Positions 1 to 5,574 of a DNA stretch of 9,188 bases are shown here, one piece after another. Position numbers and translations under genes: made by a program. How positions within the stretch are numbered: the stretch's first letter is position 1; each line of letters opens with the position of its first letter. The DNA is taken from assembly GCA_947427325.1 (NCBI GenBank), contig CANEHP010000085.1, positions 1-9,188 on the forward strand, in the 5' to 3' direction. The notes beneath the pieces are model-generated. The model saw nothing but the letters and a program-made list of their open reading frames with translations, was not told where the DNA came from and made no database searches. This DNA comes from an uncultured Clostridia bacterium (GTDB lineage: Bacteria > Bacillota > Clostridia > Oscillospirales > Ruminococcaceae).

Positions 1-131
1 CCACAAAATTTGCTCGAAAATCTGCGCACCATTCCTATGAGAACAAGTTCTAAAACACTCCCTTTTGCAAAAATCCTATATTATTTTGTTTTGAGGTATA
101 TATTATTTATAGCACTTGGTTTTAAAAATGT

Positions 132-154
132 CAAGCGGACCGCCGCTTGTTTTT
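132..154 (+). terminator. Possible intrinsic terminator
   Basis: A 7-bp perfect stem, CAAGCGG at 132-138 and CCGCTTG at 143-149, with a 4-base loop, is followed directly by five T on the + strand. This is the shape of a short rho-independent terminator and would close a transcript entering from the left edge. The stem is short, and its last base is also the first base of the next inverted repeat, so it may instead belong to that repeat. Confidence 0.4.
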
Positions 155-216
155 ATACCAATCCCTTTTTTAATCCACGTAGTACCCACAGTTTAAAAAG
201 GGATTGGTATAAAAAC
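149..216. repeat. Perfect 22-bp inverted repeat with 24-base loop
   Basis: The arms 149-170 and 195-216 are perfect reverse complements over 22 bases; the core of the right arm is AAAAAGGGATTGGTAT. The loop is 171-194. Related words (AATCC, GGGATT) recur just to the right in a second, smaller inverted repeat, so the two look like parts of one compound repeat. There is no coding capacity. It may be a miniature mobile element or a dispersed palindromic repeat; which one cannot be decided from a single copy. Confidence 0.75.
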
Positions 217-246
217 ACTAATCCGCCGGTTTTAAAAGGGATTAGT
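217..246. repeat. Small inverted repeat next to the 22-bp one
   Basis: ACTAATCC at 217-224 and GGATTAGT at 239-246 form a perfect 8-bp inverted pair around a GC-then-AT loop. On the minus strand, 223-247 reads TACTAATCCC, then an A/T stretch, then CCGGCGG. The same order of words, TACTAAT then CCGGCGG, appears on the plus strand at 7499-7534 in the palindromic element beyond the tail tube gene. This suggests related repeats in opposite orientation on both sides of the phage genes, although the spacing differs. Confidence 0.5.
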
Positions 247-369
247 ATTAGACAGCGCCAAAGCAGCAGGGCATATCCGAGTCCGTTTCCTTTTTCCGAA
301 AACAGATTTCGCTTCAAATGATAATTCGCCACTGTAAAGCCATTGTAATTCAGTTTATATGTGTGGTAT

Positions 370-378
370 TGTTATGAT
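370..378 (+). promoter_or_regulatory. Possible extended -10 promoter for the portal operon
   Basis: TGTTATGAT at 370-378 fits an extended -10 element (TG, one base, TATGAT). No good -35 box lies 17 bases upstream. Transcription would begin near 385, giving a leader of about 77 bases that contains the TTTGAAC/GTTCAAA inverted pair and an AAGGAGG ribosome binding site before the ATG at 462. If real, the structural genes have their own start of transcription and do not depend on an upstream terminase operon. Confidence 0.3.
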
Positions 379-461
379 GGGAAATTTGAACGGGGAATTT
401 TAGGGTTCTCGGTTCAAAGCGATACATCGTAATTGTCCTAAAAAAATTAAGGAGGAAAATA

Positions 462-1898
462 ATGTTCGGTTTTGGTAAAAGGGTAAGCAGGGAGATTTTC
501 GAGGGCGCTGCCTTAGGCGGCTCTATGACCGATACTGAGTTTCTGGAAAGGGAAATTGAGCAGTGGCGGGAAAGTCCCAATCGGCAGATGATGATTACGG
601 GACAGCTTTACTATGAAGGGGAGCAGGATATACTCTTACGGAAAAGAACCGCTATCGGACAGGGCGGCAGGCTTGAGGAAATCGAAAATCTGCCCAATAA
701 CCGTGTTGTGGATAACCAATATGCAAAGCTTGTAAATCAAAAGGCTGACTATCTTTTAGGTCAGCCTTTTGTTGTGCGGGGAGATAATGCCGAGTATGTT
801 AAGCTGCTGAAAAGGGTTTTTAACAAAAGCTTTATGAGGCTTCTTAAAAATGCGGGCAAGGGGGCGCTGAATTGGGGCGTCGCCTGGATTTATCCTTATC
901 TTGATTTTAACGGGGAAATTTGTTTTAAGCTTATTCCCGGATATGAGCTTATTCCGTTTTGGAGGGACAGCGAGCATACAAGGCTTGATAAGGCGGTGCG
1001 CATTTACAGGGTCTGCGGCTATGAAGGGAAAAAACCCGTGGTGATTGAAAAGGCGGAGGTATATACCGCCGAGGGAGCGCAAAGGTTTGTGCTGGAAAAG
1101 GGCAGGCTTATTCCCGATACTGCGGGCGGTGAGAAAATCCCTTATGTAAGGGGATGGAAGCGGGGTAAAAGCGGCAGACTCGGTTACGGCAGAGTTCCTC
1201 TTATTCCCGTTAAGTACAATGAAAGTGAAATTCCGCTTATAAAAAGGGTTAAGTCCTTGCAGGACGGTATAAACGCTTTGCTTTCGGATTTTCAGAATAA
1301 TATGCAGGAAGATCCACGCAATACAATTCTTATTTTAAAGAATTATGACGGTACAAATTTAGGCGAGTTCAGAAAAAATTTAGCTTTGTACGGGGCGGTT
1401 AAGGTCAGGTGCGATTCGGATTCCCAAGGGGGAGTTGAGACGCTGGAGGTTAAGGTTAATGCGGATAACTATAAGGCGGTGCTGAATTTATTCAAGCAGG
1501 CGCTTATTGAAAACGGAATGGGCTTTAACAGCATGACCCTGCGCAGCGGCGGAAGCTCTCTTTCCAATCCCAATCAGCTTGATATTATGTCTATGTATAC
1601 CGATATTGACCTTGACGCCAATGAAATGGAAATGGAGCTTCAGGGGGCTTTTGAGGATCTGTTGTACTTTATTAACGGTTATTTTTCCTTTATGGGCTTT
1701 GGGGATTTTGAAGGCGAAGATGTTGAGATTATTTTTAATCGGGATATGCTGATCAATGAATCCGAGGCTATCGACAACTGCATCAAATCTCTCGGCTTGC
1801 TTTCGGAGGAAACCGTGGTGGCGCAGCATCCCTGGGTTAACGAGCCTTTGAGGGAAATGGAGAGAAGAAAGAAGCCTTGCAGGTCGGATAATAATTAG
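462..1898 (+). CDS. Phage portal protein, SPP1 gp6-like
   Basis: This 478-residue protein would form the dodecameric ring at one capsid vertex through which DNA enters and leaves and to which the tail attaches. Length and sequence fit the SPP1 gp6-type portal family. Residues 80-105 (NRVVDNQYAKLVNQKADYLL and following) match the conserved N-terminal segment. The C-terminal segment near residues 446-465, with LSEETVVAQHPWV, is the typical family ending; the last residues are basic and polar. The ATG has a strong AAGGAGG site 8 bases upstream. No frameshift or internal stop is visible. It is the first gene of the structural run, followed after 64 bases by the scaffold gene. Unusually, no terminase gene precedes it. 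Family assignment is by recognition of motifs, not by a search. Confidence 0.93.
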   Translation: MFGFGKRVSREIFEGAALGGSMTDTEFLEREIEQWRESPNRQMMITGQLYYEGEQDILLRKRTAIGQGGRLEEIENLPNNRVVDNQYAKLVNQKADYLLGQPFVVRGDNAEYVKLLKRVFNKSFMRLLKNAGKGALNWGVAWIYPYLDFNGEICFKLIPGYELIPFWRDSEHTRLDKAVRIYRVCGYEGKKPVVIEKAEVYTAEGAQRFVLEKGRLIPDTAGGEKIPYVRGWKRGKSGRLGYGRVPLIPVKYNESEIPLIKRVKSLQDGINALLSDFQNNMQEDPRNTILILKNYDGTNLGEFRKNLALYGAVKVRCDSDSQGGVETLEVKVNADNYKAVLNLFKQALIENGMGFNSMTLRSGGSSLSNPNQLDIMSMYTDIDLDANEMEMELQGAFEDLLYFINGYFSFMGFGDFEGEDVEIIFNRDMLINESEAIDNCIKSLGLLSEETVVAQHPWVNEPLREMERRKKPCRSDNN

Positions 1899-1962
1899 GA
1901 TAGTGATATGGGCAGTTTTAAAAGGACCGAGTCAAGGGACTGAAAAAATTTAGGAGGAAATT

Positions 1963-2601
1963 ATGAAAGGAATAAACAAAAACATATTTGATGTAAACAA
2001 TACTGCGGAAAAAAGCGCTGAGAGCAAGGCGGCTGCGGAAGAAGCGCAGGCGGTCGAAGCGTCGGAGATGGCTTTTGATGTGGGAGAAAATTCCGAGGAG
2101 ATCTTTGATAACAGAGAAAATAATAACAGAGAAAATAGTAACAGAGAAAATAGTAACAGAGAAAATAGTAACAGAGAAAATAGTAACGGAGAAAAAGATA
2201 ACATAGAAAATTCGGATGAGAAAAGCTCTCTTGAATCGGAAATTATAAGATTAAAGGAAGAAAGCCTTCGTCAGAAATCCGAATTTGAAGCGGCAATTAA
2301 GGAGCTTAAGATTAAAAGCGCCGTTTTGGAAAGACTGTACGGCGAGGGGGCAAAAAATCCCAAGCTTTTGTTAAGGCTGATTGATACTTCGGGGGCTGAT
2401 TTTGATGAAAAGGGCAGTCTTGTGGGGATTGACGAGCAGATAGACAGCTTGAAAAACAGCGAGGGGTATTTATTTGGCGGATACGGCGCAGCTTCCGCGG
2501 GGTGTTTTCGTCCCGAGGAGGCGGGGGATTTTTCCGAGACCTCCAAGGCGGATTTTTCTCATATGACTTATTCACAGGTGTTAAGGGCTTTGGGAAAGTG
2601 A
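1963..2601 (+). CDS. Phage scaffolding protein, GP20-like
   Basis: This 212-residue, very acidic protein is likely the internal scaffold that guides capsid assembly and leaves the mature head. Residues 1-49 are Ala/Glu-rich. Residues 50-84 are a low-complexity array of NRENS pentapeptides. Residues 90-120 look like a coiled coil (LESEIIRLKEESLRQKSEFE and onward). Residues 115-172, with the NPKLLLRLID segment and GIDEQIDSLKNSEGYLFG, match the conserved core of the phage GP20 minor structural/scaffold family. The C-terminus ends in MTYSQVLRALGK, plausibly the capsid-binding helix. The start has TAGGAGG 5 bases upstream. Its place between portal and major capsid is the standard one. The last codons form part of a 50-bp tandem repeat that continues past the stop. 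Confidence 0.85.
   Translation: MKGINKNIFDVNNTAEKSAESKAAAEEAQAVEASEMAFDVGENSEEIFDNRENNNRENSNRENSNRENSNRENSNGEKDNIENSDEKSSLESEIIRLKEESLRQKSEFEAAIKELKIKSAVLERLYGEGAKNPKLLLRLIDTSGADFDEKGSLVGIDEQIDSLKNSEGYLFGGYGAASAGCFRPEEAGDFSETSKADFSHMTYSQVLRALGK
2110..2214 (+). repeat. 15-bp minisatellite encoding NRENS repeats
   Basis: Seven consecutive 15-base units lie inside the scaffold gene. Five (2110-2184) are nearly identical with the core AACAGAGAAAATAGT and encode NRENN once and NRENS four times; two (2185-2214) have diverged to NGEKD and NIENS. Because the unit is a multiple of three, copy number can change without breaking the frame. The array sits between the acidic N-terminus and the coiled coil, so it is probably a flexible linker of variable length. 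Confidence 0.92.
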
Positions 2602-2721
2602 GAACATACTCTCAAGCATTTTCGCAAGTGTTAAGGGCTTTGGGAAAGTGAGAACATACTCTCAAGCATTTTCACAAGCGTTAAGGGCTTTTGGGAAGGT
2701 GAGAACATACTATCAAGCATT
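2571..2721 (+). repeat. 50-bp tandem repeat, three copies, spanning the scaffold stop codon
   Basis: Copies lie at 2571-2620, 2621-2670 and 2671-2721. Each carries the words TTAAGGGCTT, GAGAACATACT and TCAAGCATT. Copies 1 and 2 differ at two positions; copy 3 has a one-base insertion and a few substitutions. Copy 1 contains the codons for the scaffold C-terminus (SQVLRALGK and the stop), so copies 2 and 3 are untranslated echoes of the gene end. The unit length of 50 is not a multiple of three. The high identity implies recent duplication. Confidence 0.93.
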
Positions 2722-2788
2722 ACGGCTTTTTTGAAAGGAAGTGAAGAAATATAAGATTATTTTAAAGGGCGGCGGGGCGGTGAATTTT

Positions 2789-2817
2789 TTGGTTAAAAGG
2801 ACTTTGGGCGGTATACT
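2789..2817 (+). promoter_or_regulatory. Possible sigma-70-type promoter upstream of the capsid gene
   Basis: TTGGTT at 2789-2794 and TATACT at 2812-2817 are separated by 17 bases. The -10 matches TATAAT at five of six positions and the -35 matches TTGACA at three of six. It lies in the non-coding gap between scaffold and capsid genes and would start transcription near 2824, only a few bases before a terminator-like hairpin. An extra promoter for the most abundant head protein would make sense, but this is inference. Confidence 0.35.
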
Positions 2818-2835
2818 TTTGATACGGTCCTTAAG

Positions 2836-2870
2836 GCAGCGCCGCATATTTTCGTGCGGTACTGCTTTTT
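2836..2870 (+). terminator. Terminator-like hairpin just before the capsid gene
   Basis: GCAG (2836-2839) pairs with CTGC (2862-2865), and CCGCA (2842-2846) pairs with TGCGG (2855-2859), around a two-by-two internal mismatch and an 8-base loop. Five T follow directly at 2866-2870, with a second T run at 2875-2880. This is a good rho-independent terminator shape, only about 14 bases before the capsid ribosome binding site. It could lower readthrough from portal and scaffold, act as an attenuator for the possible promoter at 2789-2817, or serve as an RNA processing or stability element for the capsid message. Confidence 0.6.
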
Positions 2871-2897
2871 CTGATTTTTTATGAAAGGAAGTTAATT

Positions 2898-3956
2898 ATG
2901 GCAAAATTTGATTCAAAAAGCTTTAATCCGCAGGCCTTTGGGGCTTATGTGGAGCGTATTCCCAATGTTAAGAAAAACGAGCTGGCAGGCTCCGGAGCTG
3001 TAGGAGGCTGTGAAAATGCCAAGAATGCGCTTTCAAGTCAGACAGGCTCTCTTTACTGCCGTATTCCCTATTCCGACAGGATAAGCGGCTCTACTTCTCA
3101 AAATAATGACGGCAACACCGATATTACCTCTTCCGGCACTTCTTCCTATGAACAGGGCTTTGTGGTAGCTTCACGCATGGACAGCTGGACCGAGCGCTCC
3201 TTTAGCAGAAATATTACCGCAGGCGTGGATTTTATGGACGCTGTGGCGGGACAGATAGGAGATTACAAGCAGCAGGTCAAGCAAAATATTCTGCTCTCTA
3301 TGCTAAAGGGCGTTTTTTCTATGAAAACCGAGGGCGGCGACTTTAAGGCTAAGGCTGCCAAGGAATTTATTGAAAAGCATACCTTTGATATTTCCGAAAA
3401 TACGGGCGAGGACGCCTTTGTCAGAGGGGATTCCCTTAACAAGGCTATTCAAAAGGCCTGCGGCGATAACAAATCGGTGTTCAGTCTTGTTATTATGCAT
3501 AGCGAGGTGGCCACCAATCTTGAAAATTTGCAGCTGCTGAAATATCTTACCTACACTGATAAGGAGGGTATTACAAGAGATCTTGCCATGGGTTCATGGA
3601 ACGGCAGAACGGTGCTTGTGGACGACAGTATGCCTGTTGAAGAGGTTGACGGCGAGAATGTCTACACTACTTATATTTTGGGCAGAGAGTCTGTTGTGCT
3701 GGATAATATCGGCGACTTTGTGCCTTACGAAATGAGCAGAGACGCAAGAACCAACGGCGGCGAGGATACTCTTTATGTTCGTGACCGCTATATCTGCGGA
3801 GTTGACGGTATCTCCTTTGAAAAACCCGACAGCTTAACAGGTTCGGCTTCCAATGAGGATTTGGAAAACGGTGAGAATTGGTGCATTATCAATGATGGTG
3901 TTAAAACTATTCCTCATAAGGCCATTGCCGTTGCGAGAATTATTTCCAAGGGCTGA
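2898..3956 (+). CDS. Phage major capsid (coat) protein
   Basis: This 352-residue protein is the likely building block of the icosahedral head. I recognise it as a clostridial phage coat-protein type. Residues about 80-120 contain VASRMDSWTERSFSRNITAG followed by VDFMDAVAGQIGDYKQQ, and residues 195-209 (FSLVIMHSEVATNLE) continue into QLLKYLTYTDKEG and WNGRTVLVDDSMPVEEV, the most conserved stretch. An HK97-like fold is expected from the family and position, not shown directly. No N-terminal protease or delta domain is present, which fits a separate scaffold gene upstream. AAAGGAA lies 7 bases before the ATG. The gene follows a terminator-like hairpin and is followed after 38 bases by the connector genes. 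The reading frame is intact. Confidence 0.9.
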   Translation: MAKFDSKSFNPQAFGAYVERIPNVKKNELAGSGAVGGCENAKNALSSQTGSLYCRIPYSDRISGSTSQNNDGNTDITSSGTSSYEQGFVVASRMDSWTERSFSRNITAGVDFMDAVAGQIGDYKQQVKQNILLSMLKGVFSMKTEGGDFKAKAAKEFIEKHTFDISENTGEDAFVRGDSLNKAIQKACGDNKSVFSLVIMHSEVATNLENLQLLKYLTYTDKEGITRDLAMGSWNGRTVLVDDSMPVEEVDGENVYTTYILGRESVVLDNIGDFVPYEMSRDARTNGGEDTLYVRDRYICGVDGISFEKPDSLTGSASNEDLENGENWCIINDGVKTIPHKAIAVARIISKG

Positions 3957-3994
3957 CGCAGGCGCAGCGCCGGTTATTTAAAGGAGGCGAAGGG

Positions 3995-4384
3995 GTGTAC
4001 GGTTTAACAAAGGAAAGATTAGAGGCCTTTGGGTACGAATTAAAAAAAAGCGATGAAGGTTTATTGAAGACGTCGGTGAGCAGGGCGGAAAGAACTGTTA
4101 AAAACAGGTGCTGTATTGACGAAATTCCGGGCGAGCTGCTGGATATTACCGTAGATATGGCGGCCGGTGAATTTTTAGCGGCGAAAAAGGCGCTTTGTCC
4201 CGAGGATATTGGCTGTGTCGATTTAAATGCGGCGGTCAAGCGTATCGAGGTGGGAGATACCAACACCATTTTTGCAGTAGGCGAGGGCAGTTTGACCGAC
4301 GAGCAGAGATTTGACATTTTTGTGGAGCACCTTTTAAATTACGGCAAAAATCAGCTTAGCTGTTTTCGGAGGGTGATATGGTAA
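3995..4384 (+). CDS. Head-tail connector (adaptor) protein
   Basis: A 129-residue protein with a GTG start at 3995, chosen because a strong AAGGAGG (3981-3987) lies 7 bases upstream. It has the look of the small helical adaptor that docks under the portal (SPP1 gp15/YqbG-type position). Recognisable segments are IDEIPGELLDITVDMAAGEF (about residues 45-65), VKRIEVGDTNTIFAVGEGSL (about 85-105) and the ending LLNYGKNQLSCFRRVIW. These resemble connector proteins of clostridial myophages. It sits directly after the capsid gene, the usual place, and overlaps the next gene by 7 bases, implying translational coupling. Its functional role is inferred from family and position. Confidence 0.8.
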   Translation: MYGLTKERLEAFGYELKKSDEGLLKTSVSRAERTVKNRCCIDEIPGELLDITVDMAAGEFLAAKKALCPEDIGCVDLNAAVKRIEVGDTNTIFAVGEGSLTDEQRFDIFVEHLLNYGKNQLSCFRRVIW

Positions 4385-4749
4385 CGGATTACGGTAAGGT
4401 GAGAAGAATTATTGAAAAGGCTTATGAGGGGGCTTGTACGGTGGTGGAGTACAGAGATACCGAGGATAAGGACAGCGGCATTAAACGCAATAAAGAGGTT
4501 ATTGTGGCCGAAAATCTGCCCTGCAAGCTTTCCTTTGAGTTAAACTACCCTTCCGAGCAAACCGATACCGTTTCGGTTATCTCTCAAAGAGCAAAGCTTT
4601 TTATTTCGCCTGAGGTCAATATTAAAAACGGCTCTAAAATTATCGTCGAGCAGTACGGGAAAAGGGCCGAATACTGCTGCTGCGGTGAAACGGCGGTTTA
4701 TCCCACTCACAGAGAGATAAGGGTAACGCCTTTTATTAAATGGGCTTGA
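4378..4749 (+). CDS. Head-tail joining protein (stopper-type, YqbH/XkdH-like position)
   Basis: A 123-residue, beta-rich-looking protein that probably plugs or extends the portal-adaptor channel after DNA packaging. The ATG at 4378 overlaps the preceding stop and is served by GGAGGG 4 bases upstream. Visible features are a short N-terminal helix (KVRRIIEKAYEGACTVVEYR), a middle section with LPCKLSFELNYPSEQTDTVS that resembles small head-tail joining proteins of PBSX-like phages, and a C-terminus ending YPTHREIRVTPFIKWA. A run of three cysteines lies near residues 100-102. The assignment rests mainly on gene order between adaptor and tail terminator, with weak motif support. It could alternatively be another minor capsid or neck protein. 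Confidence 0.68.
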   Translation: MVTDYGKVRRIIEKAYEGACTVVEYRDTEDKDSGIKRNKEVIVAENLPCKLSFELNYPSEQTDTVSVISQRAKLFISPEVNIKNGSKIIVEQYGKRAEYCCCGETAVYPTHREIRVTPFIKWA

Positions 4750-4771
4750 TTTTGGCTTGCAAAAATTTCTT

Positions 4772-4776
4772 GGAGG
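4772..4776 (+). promoter_or_regulatory. Ribosome binding site that favours a TTG start at 4785
   Basis: GGAGG at 4772-4776 lies 8 bases before an in-frame TTG at 4785. The upstream in-frame ATG at 4740 has no purine-rich site in front of it and would make the gene overlap its neighbour by 10 bases. The other phage genes here nearly all use a good site at this spacing, so the TTG is the better-supported start. Confidence 0.6.
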
Positions 4777-4784
4777 TGAGAGGT

Positions 4785-5261
4785 TTGGCTTATTCGGGCA
4801 ACGATGAGCTTATTGCGGCTGACGGTGTTATTTCGGCTTTGGGTAAGGCTTTGAGAAAAGAATTCGGAGAGGGCTTTTCGGTTTATGACGAGGAAGTGAA
4901 GCAGGGGGTTGTTACGCCTTGTTTTTTTATTTGCTGTGCAGAAAACAGGGAAAGACAGTTTTTAGGCTCAAGGTATTTTTGTGAGAGAAAATATTTGATT
5001 AAATATTATCCTAAAAGCTCCGACAGAAAGAAGGCCGAATGCGACGAGGTCTTAAAGAGACTTTTCGACTGCCTTTTATGGATTGACGACAAGGGACAGA
5101 CTTTAATGGGCAGGAAGATGAGCGGAAAATATGAAAAGGGTGCGCTCGGGTTTTTTGTGAATTACGATATGTTTTTATACAGGCGGGAGGATAAAACACT
5201 TATGGGAGAGCTTTCGCAGAATACCACGGCAAAAGACCGCAGGGGCGCAGAAGGGAGATGA
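4785..5261 (+). CDS. Tail terminator-like protein (DUF6838-type)
   Basis: With the TTG start at 4785 the protein has 158 residues; an ATG at 4740 would add 15 at the N-terminus but lacks a ribosome binding site. It resembles the phage tail terminator family found between connector and sheath genes in clostridial phages, which caps the end of the tail tube and joins it to the head. Supporting segments are an N-terminal helix (ADGVISALGKALRKEFGEGF), YDEEVKQGVVTPCFFI, the strand segment ERKYLIKYYPKSSDRKKAEC, and GFFVNYDMFLYRREDKTLMG near the C-terminus. The last 15 or so residues are polar and probably disordered. Three bases separate its stop from the next start. No separate HK97-gp10-like protein is present, so this protein may be the only neck-completion factor. 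Confidence 0.72.
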   Translation: MAYSGNDELIAADGVISALGKALRKEFGEGFSVYDEEVKQGVVTPCFFICCAENRERQFLGSRYFCERKYLIKYYPKSSDRKKAECDEVLKRLFDCLLWIDDKGQTLMGRKMSGKYEKGALGFFVNYDMFLYRREDKTLMGELSQNTTAKDRRGAEGR

Positions 5262-5264
5262 ATT

Positions 5265-5573
5265 ATGCAGGATTCGGAGAAGGAAAAAGGGTCGGAAGGA
5301 GTACTTCAAAATTGTCCTAAGGAAAATCCTGAGGAAGTAAGCGAAGAGCGGAACAATACCGATAAGGCAGAAGCTTCCCAAGTCTTAAGGAATAAAAAGG
5401 CTGTGGACGCAGCAAAGCTTTCTCAAGGTTATACCAAGGCACAGCTTATTGCCTCAGAGCGTTTTTCGGGAAAAAGGGACGCTTTGTCGGCGCTTTTATC
5501 GGAGGAGGAAGAGTATTCTGTTTTTGACGCGGAAAAGGTTATTGAAAAATTTATGAAAGGGAAGGTAAATTAA
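5265..5573 (+). CDS. Small acidic conserved protein preceding the tail sheath
   Basis: A 102-residue protein with AAGGGAG 7 bases before its ATG, ending one base before the sheath start. Residues 1-40 are a charged, Glu/Lys-rich and probably disordered tail. The C-terminal half is the conserved-looking part: GYTKAQLIASERFSGKRDAL (55-74), an acidic SEEEEYS turn, then AEKVIEKFMKGKVN (89-102). I recall this C-terminal pattern from small proteins placed just before XkdK-like sheath genes in clostridial prophages, but no defined biochemical role is known to me. Its position suggests a tail-assembly chaperone or a factor that keeps sheath subunits soluble; that is inference only. Confidence 0.7.
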   Translation: MQDSEKEKGSEGVLQNCPKENPEEVSEERNNTDKAEASQVLRNKKAVDAAKLSQGYTKAQLIASERFSGKRDALSALLSEEEEYSVFDAEKVIEKFMKGKVN

Positions 5574-5574
5574 C

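Larger units (their letters stand above)
1..461. other. Non-coding, repeat-rich region upstream of the portal gene
   Basis: I see no convincing gene here. A stretch open at 10-321 has no ribosome binding site and simply reads through the inverted repeats. The region holds a small terminator-like hairpin (132-154), a perfect inverted repeat (149-216), a second smaller one (217-246) and a possible extended -10 promoter (370-378). A 7-bp inverted pair, TTTGAAC at 385-391 and GTTCAAA at 412-418, lies in what would be the portal leader. In comparable phage operons the large terminase gene normally ends just before the portal gene; no terminase C-terminus can be read in any frame here. Confidence 0.6.

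Noticed and set aside
10..321. Open frame of 103 codons at the left edge
   Set aside because: It starts at a TTG with no ribosome binding site, reads through the perfect inverted repeat and the terminator-like hairpin, and resembles no family I know. It is most likely spurious.
385..418. Phage attachment site or tRNA T-loop, suggested by GGTTCAAA at 411-418
   Set aside because: No tRNA fold surrounds it and no matching direct repeat of useful length is seen on the right side of the phage block.
1950..2204. Minus-strand frame giving a hydrophobic LLFSL repeat protein, like a membrane protein
   Set aside because: It is the reverse reading of the NRENS minisatellite in the scaffold gene; the apparent membrane segments come from the repeat alone.
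2571..2721. CRISPR-like array of spaced repeats
   Set aside because: The 50-base copies are directly adjacent with no unique spacers, and copy 1 is part of a protein-coding gene. There are no cas genes.
2741..2884. GTG-started frame of 47 codons between scaffold and capsid, with GAAAGGAA directly before the GTG
   Set aside because: The spacing of the purine-rich site is too short, the frame contains the terminator-like hairpin, the product is basic and featureless, and it ends only 13 bases before the capsid start.
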